Assembly: GCA_024102795.1 (NCBI GenBank)
Contig: JAGFJK010000480.1
Coordinates: 1 to 36,715 of the forward strand
Source of the DNA: Pirellulaceae bacterium
GTDB taxonomy: Bacteria > Planctomycetota > Planctomycetia > Pirellulales > Pirellulaceae
Reading direction: 5' to 3'
Length of the DNA: 36,715 nucleotides
The position numbers were made by a program, and so were the translations under genes. Shown here piece by piece: positions 35,891 through 36,715 of this stretch. The first letter of the stretch is position 1, and the number at the start of each line of letters is the position of its first letter. The notes beneath the pieces are model-generated. The model did not search any database and was not told the origin of the DNA. It was given only the letters and a program-made list of their open reading frames with translations.

Positions 35891-36715
35891 ATGCGCAGCC
35901 GTCCCGCCACCACCCTACTGCCCTGCCGCCTTCGCTGCTTCGCCTTTGCCTGCGGGCTGGCCCGCTGTCTGGCGTGCTGTCTGGCCTGCTGGCTGGGGCC
36001 GTCGCCGCCAGCGCACGGGCAAGGCACGTCCGAAGACTACGAGCGGGCTGAGCGGCTGGAGCAACTCACTCGCAACAAGGTTTTCCGGGAGCAGGTCCAA
36101 CCCAATTGGCTGCCGGGCAACTCGCGCTTCTGGTACCAGGTGTCCACGGGGCCGCAGCAGCATGAATTTGTGCTGGTGGATGCCGAGCGAGGGATGCGCC
36201 AGTTGGCGTTTGACCACGAGCGTCTGGCCGCCGCACTGGCTCAGGCCAGCGGCCGCCCGGCGCGTGGCGACCGTTTGCCGCTGAGCCGATTGGAGCCGGC
36301 GGCGGACGGGGGCAAACTGCGTTTCGACGCCTGGGGACGCCGCTGGGAGGTTTCGCTGGCCAGCTACGAACTGCAGCCACTGGACAAGCCGGTGGAGTCC
36401 GCGGCCGCGCCCGGCTCGGCGAACCTGCCAACCCTCACGGCGTTCGACTCGCCCCGTCCCAGTGGCAATGGCGGCGATGAAACCTGGGTCCAATTCGCCA
36501 ATCAGTCGGACAGGCCGGTCCGGTTGTTCTGGATCGACGCCCAAGGCGAGCGGAAGCAATACGCCACGCTGGGGCCGAAGGAGCAGCACCGTCAGCACAC
36601 TTACGCCGGACACGTCTGGCTGGTCTTGAGCGAGGACGGGACGCGAGGCACGTACTTCGAGGCCGCGGCGGCCGAGGCGACCGCGACCATCGACGCGGGC
36701 GCATTGAAACGGCTG
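35891..36715 (+). CDS. Secreted S9 (DPP4-like) peptidase candidate with VHL beta domain, N-terminal part
   Basis: 275 codons open to the right edge, from ATG 35891; AAGGAG (35876-35881) is 9 nt upstream. A Cys-rich signal peptide occupies about residues 10-44. Residues about 48-175 resemble the N-terminus of planctomycete S9/prolyl-oligopeptidase family proteins (DYERAERL, FREQVQPNWLPGNSRFWYQV, HEFVLVDAERGMRQLAFDHE). Residues about 198-250 match a von Hippel-Lindau beta domain: WVQFANQSDRPVRLFWIDAQ, then YATLGPKEQHRQHTYAGHVW. The catalytic hydrolase part is beyond the window, so the peptidase call rests on the N-terminus alone. It begins 54 bp after nadC on the same strand. Confidence 0.72.
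   Translation, partial: MRSRPATTLLPCRLRCFAFACGLARCLACCLACWLGPSPPAHGQGTSEDYERAERLEQLTRNKVFREQVQPNWLPGNSRFWYQVSTGPQQHEFVLVDAERGMRQLAFDHERLAAALAQASGRPARGDRLPLSRLEPAADGGKLRFDAWGRRWEVSLASYELQPLDKPVESAAAPGSANLPTLTAFDSPRPSGNGGDETWVQFANQSDRPVRLFWIDAQGERKQYATLGPKEQHRQHTYAGHVWLVLSEDGTRGTYFEAAAAEATATIDAGALKRL

Overview
The window is GC-rich, densely coded bacterial DNA, very probably from a planctomycete (Planctomycetota, Pirellulales-like). The evidence is family content: three DUF1501 proteins with twin-arginine leaders, three planctomycete-type cytochrome proteins (PSCyt1, DUF1549/PSCyt2, DUF1553/PSD1), a membrane-anchored PQQ-like propeller, a DUF1080 protein, a WYL regulator, a secreted protein with RPGIGD repeats, and a peptidase-like protein with a von Hippel-Lindau beta domain. 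No phage, plasmid, CRISPR, tRNA or rRNA was recognised.

Layout. 1-1071 (minus) is the N-terminal part of a secreted repeat protein that runs off the left edge; its repeats create long spurious frames on the plus strand. 1471-9089 (plus) is a four-gene run: TIM-barrel isomerase/epimerase-like protein, isochorismatase-like/ThuA-like fusion, PSCyt1-PSCyt2-PSD1 cytochrome protein, and DUF1501 protein. A convergent DUF1080 gene (9474-10289, minus) follows and is bracketed by two dimeric arrays of an inverted-repeat element with a 153-bp period. 10865-13184 holds a WYL regulator, an unrecognised small protein and a glycine-zipper lipoprotein, followed by a 41-bp tandem repeat. 13586-23562 (plus) is a second exported-protein run: PQQ-like propeller, two DUF1501 proteins, a PSCyt/DUF1549/DUF1553 protein with a CX4CH site, and a cytochrome-WD40 protein.

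23569-36715 is mostly housekeeping and stress genes: dnaJ-hsp20 (minus), an AMP nucleosidase (plus), a third inverted-repeat element, nagA-like and cardiolipin synthase-like genes (minus), a small secreted protein, an ECF sigma/anti-sigma pair with ATGA overlap, a Pro/Glu-rich lipoprotein with a perfect terminator, uvrB overlapped by a ComEA-like gene, nadC, and the N-terminus of an S9-type peptidase candidate running off the right edge.

How genes may work together. The first run plus DUF1080 combines families (ThuA, sugar isomerase/epimerase, DUF1080) that elsewhere act on oxidised (3-keto) sugars, alongside an exported cytochrome-type protein, so an envelope-located sugar-oxidation route is a reasonable but unproven inference. 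The second run looks like a set of exported redox/hydrolase-like proteins. The most unusual non-coding signal is the element whose ends are themselves hairpins: it occurs five times in three loci, its outermost TAG serves as the stop codon of two genes, and one copy shares the ends but has an unrelated core.
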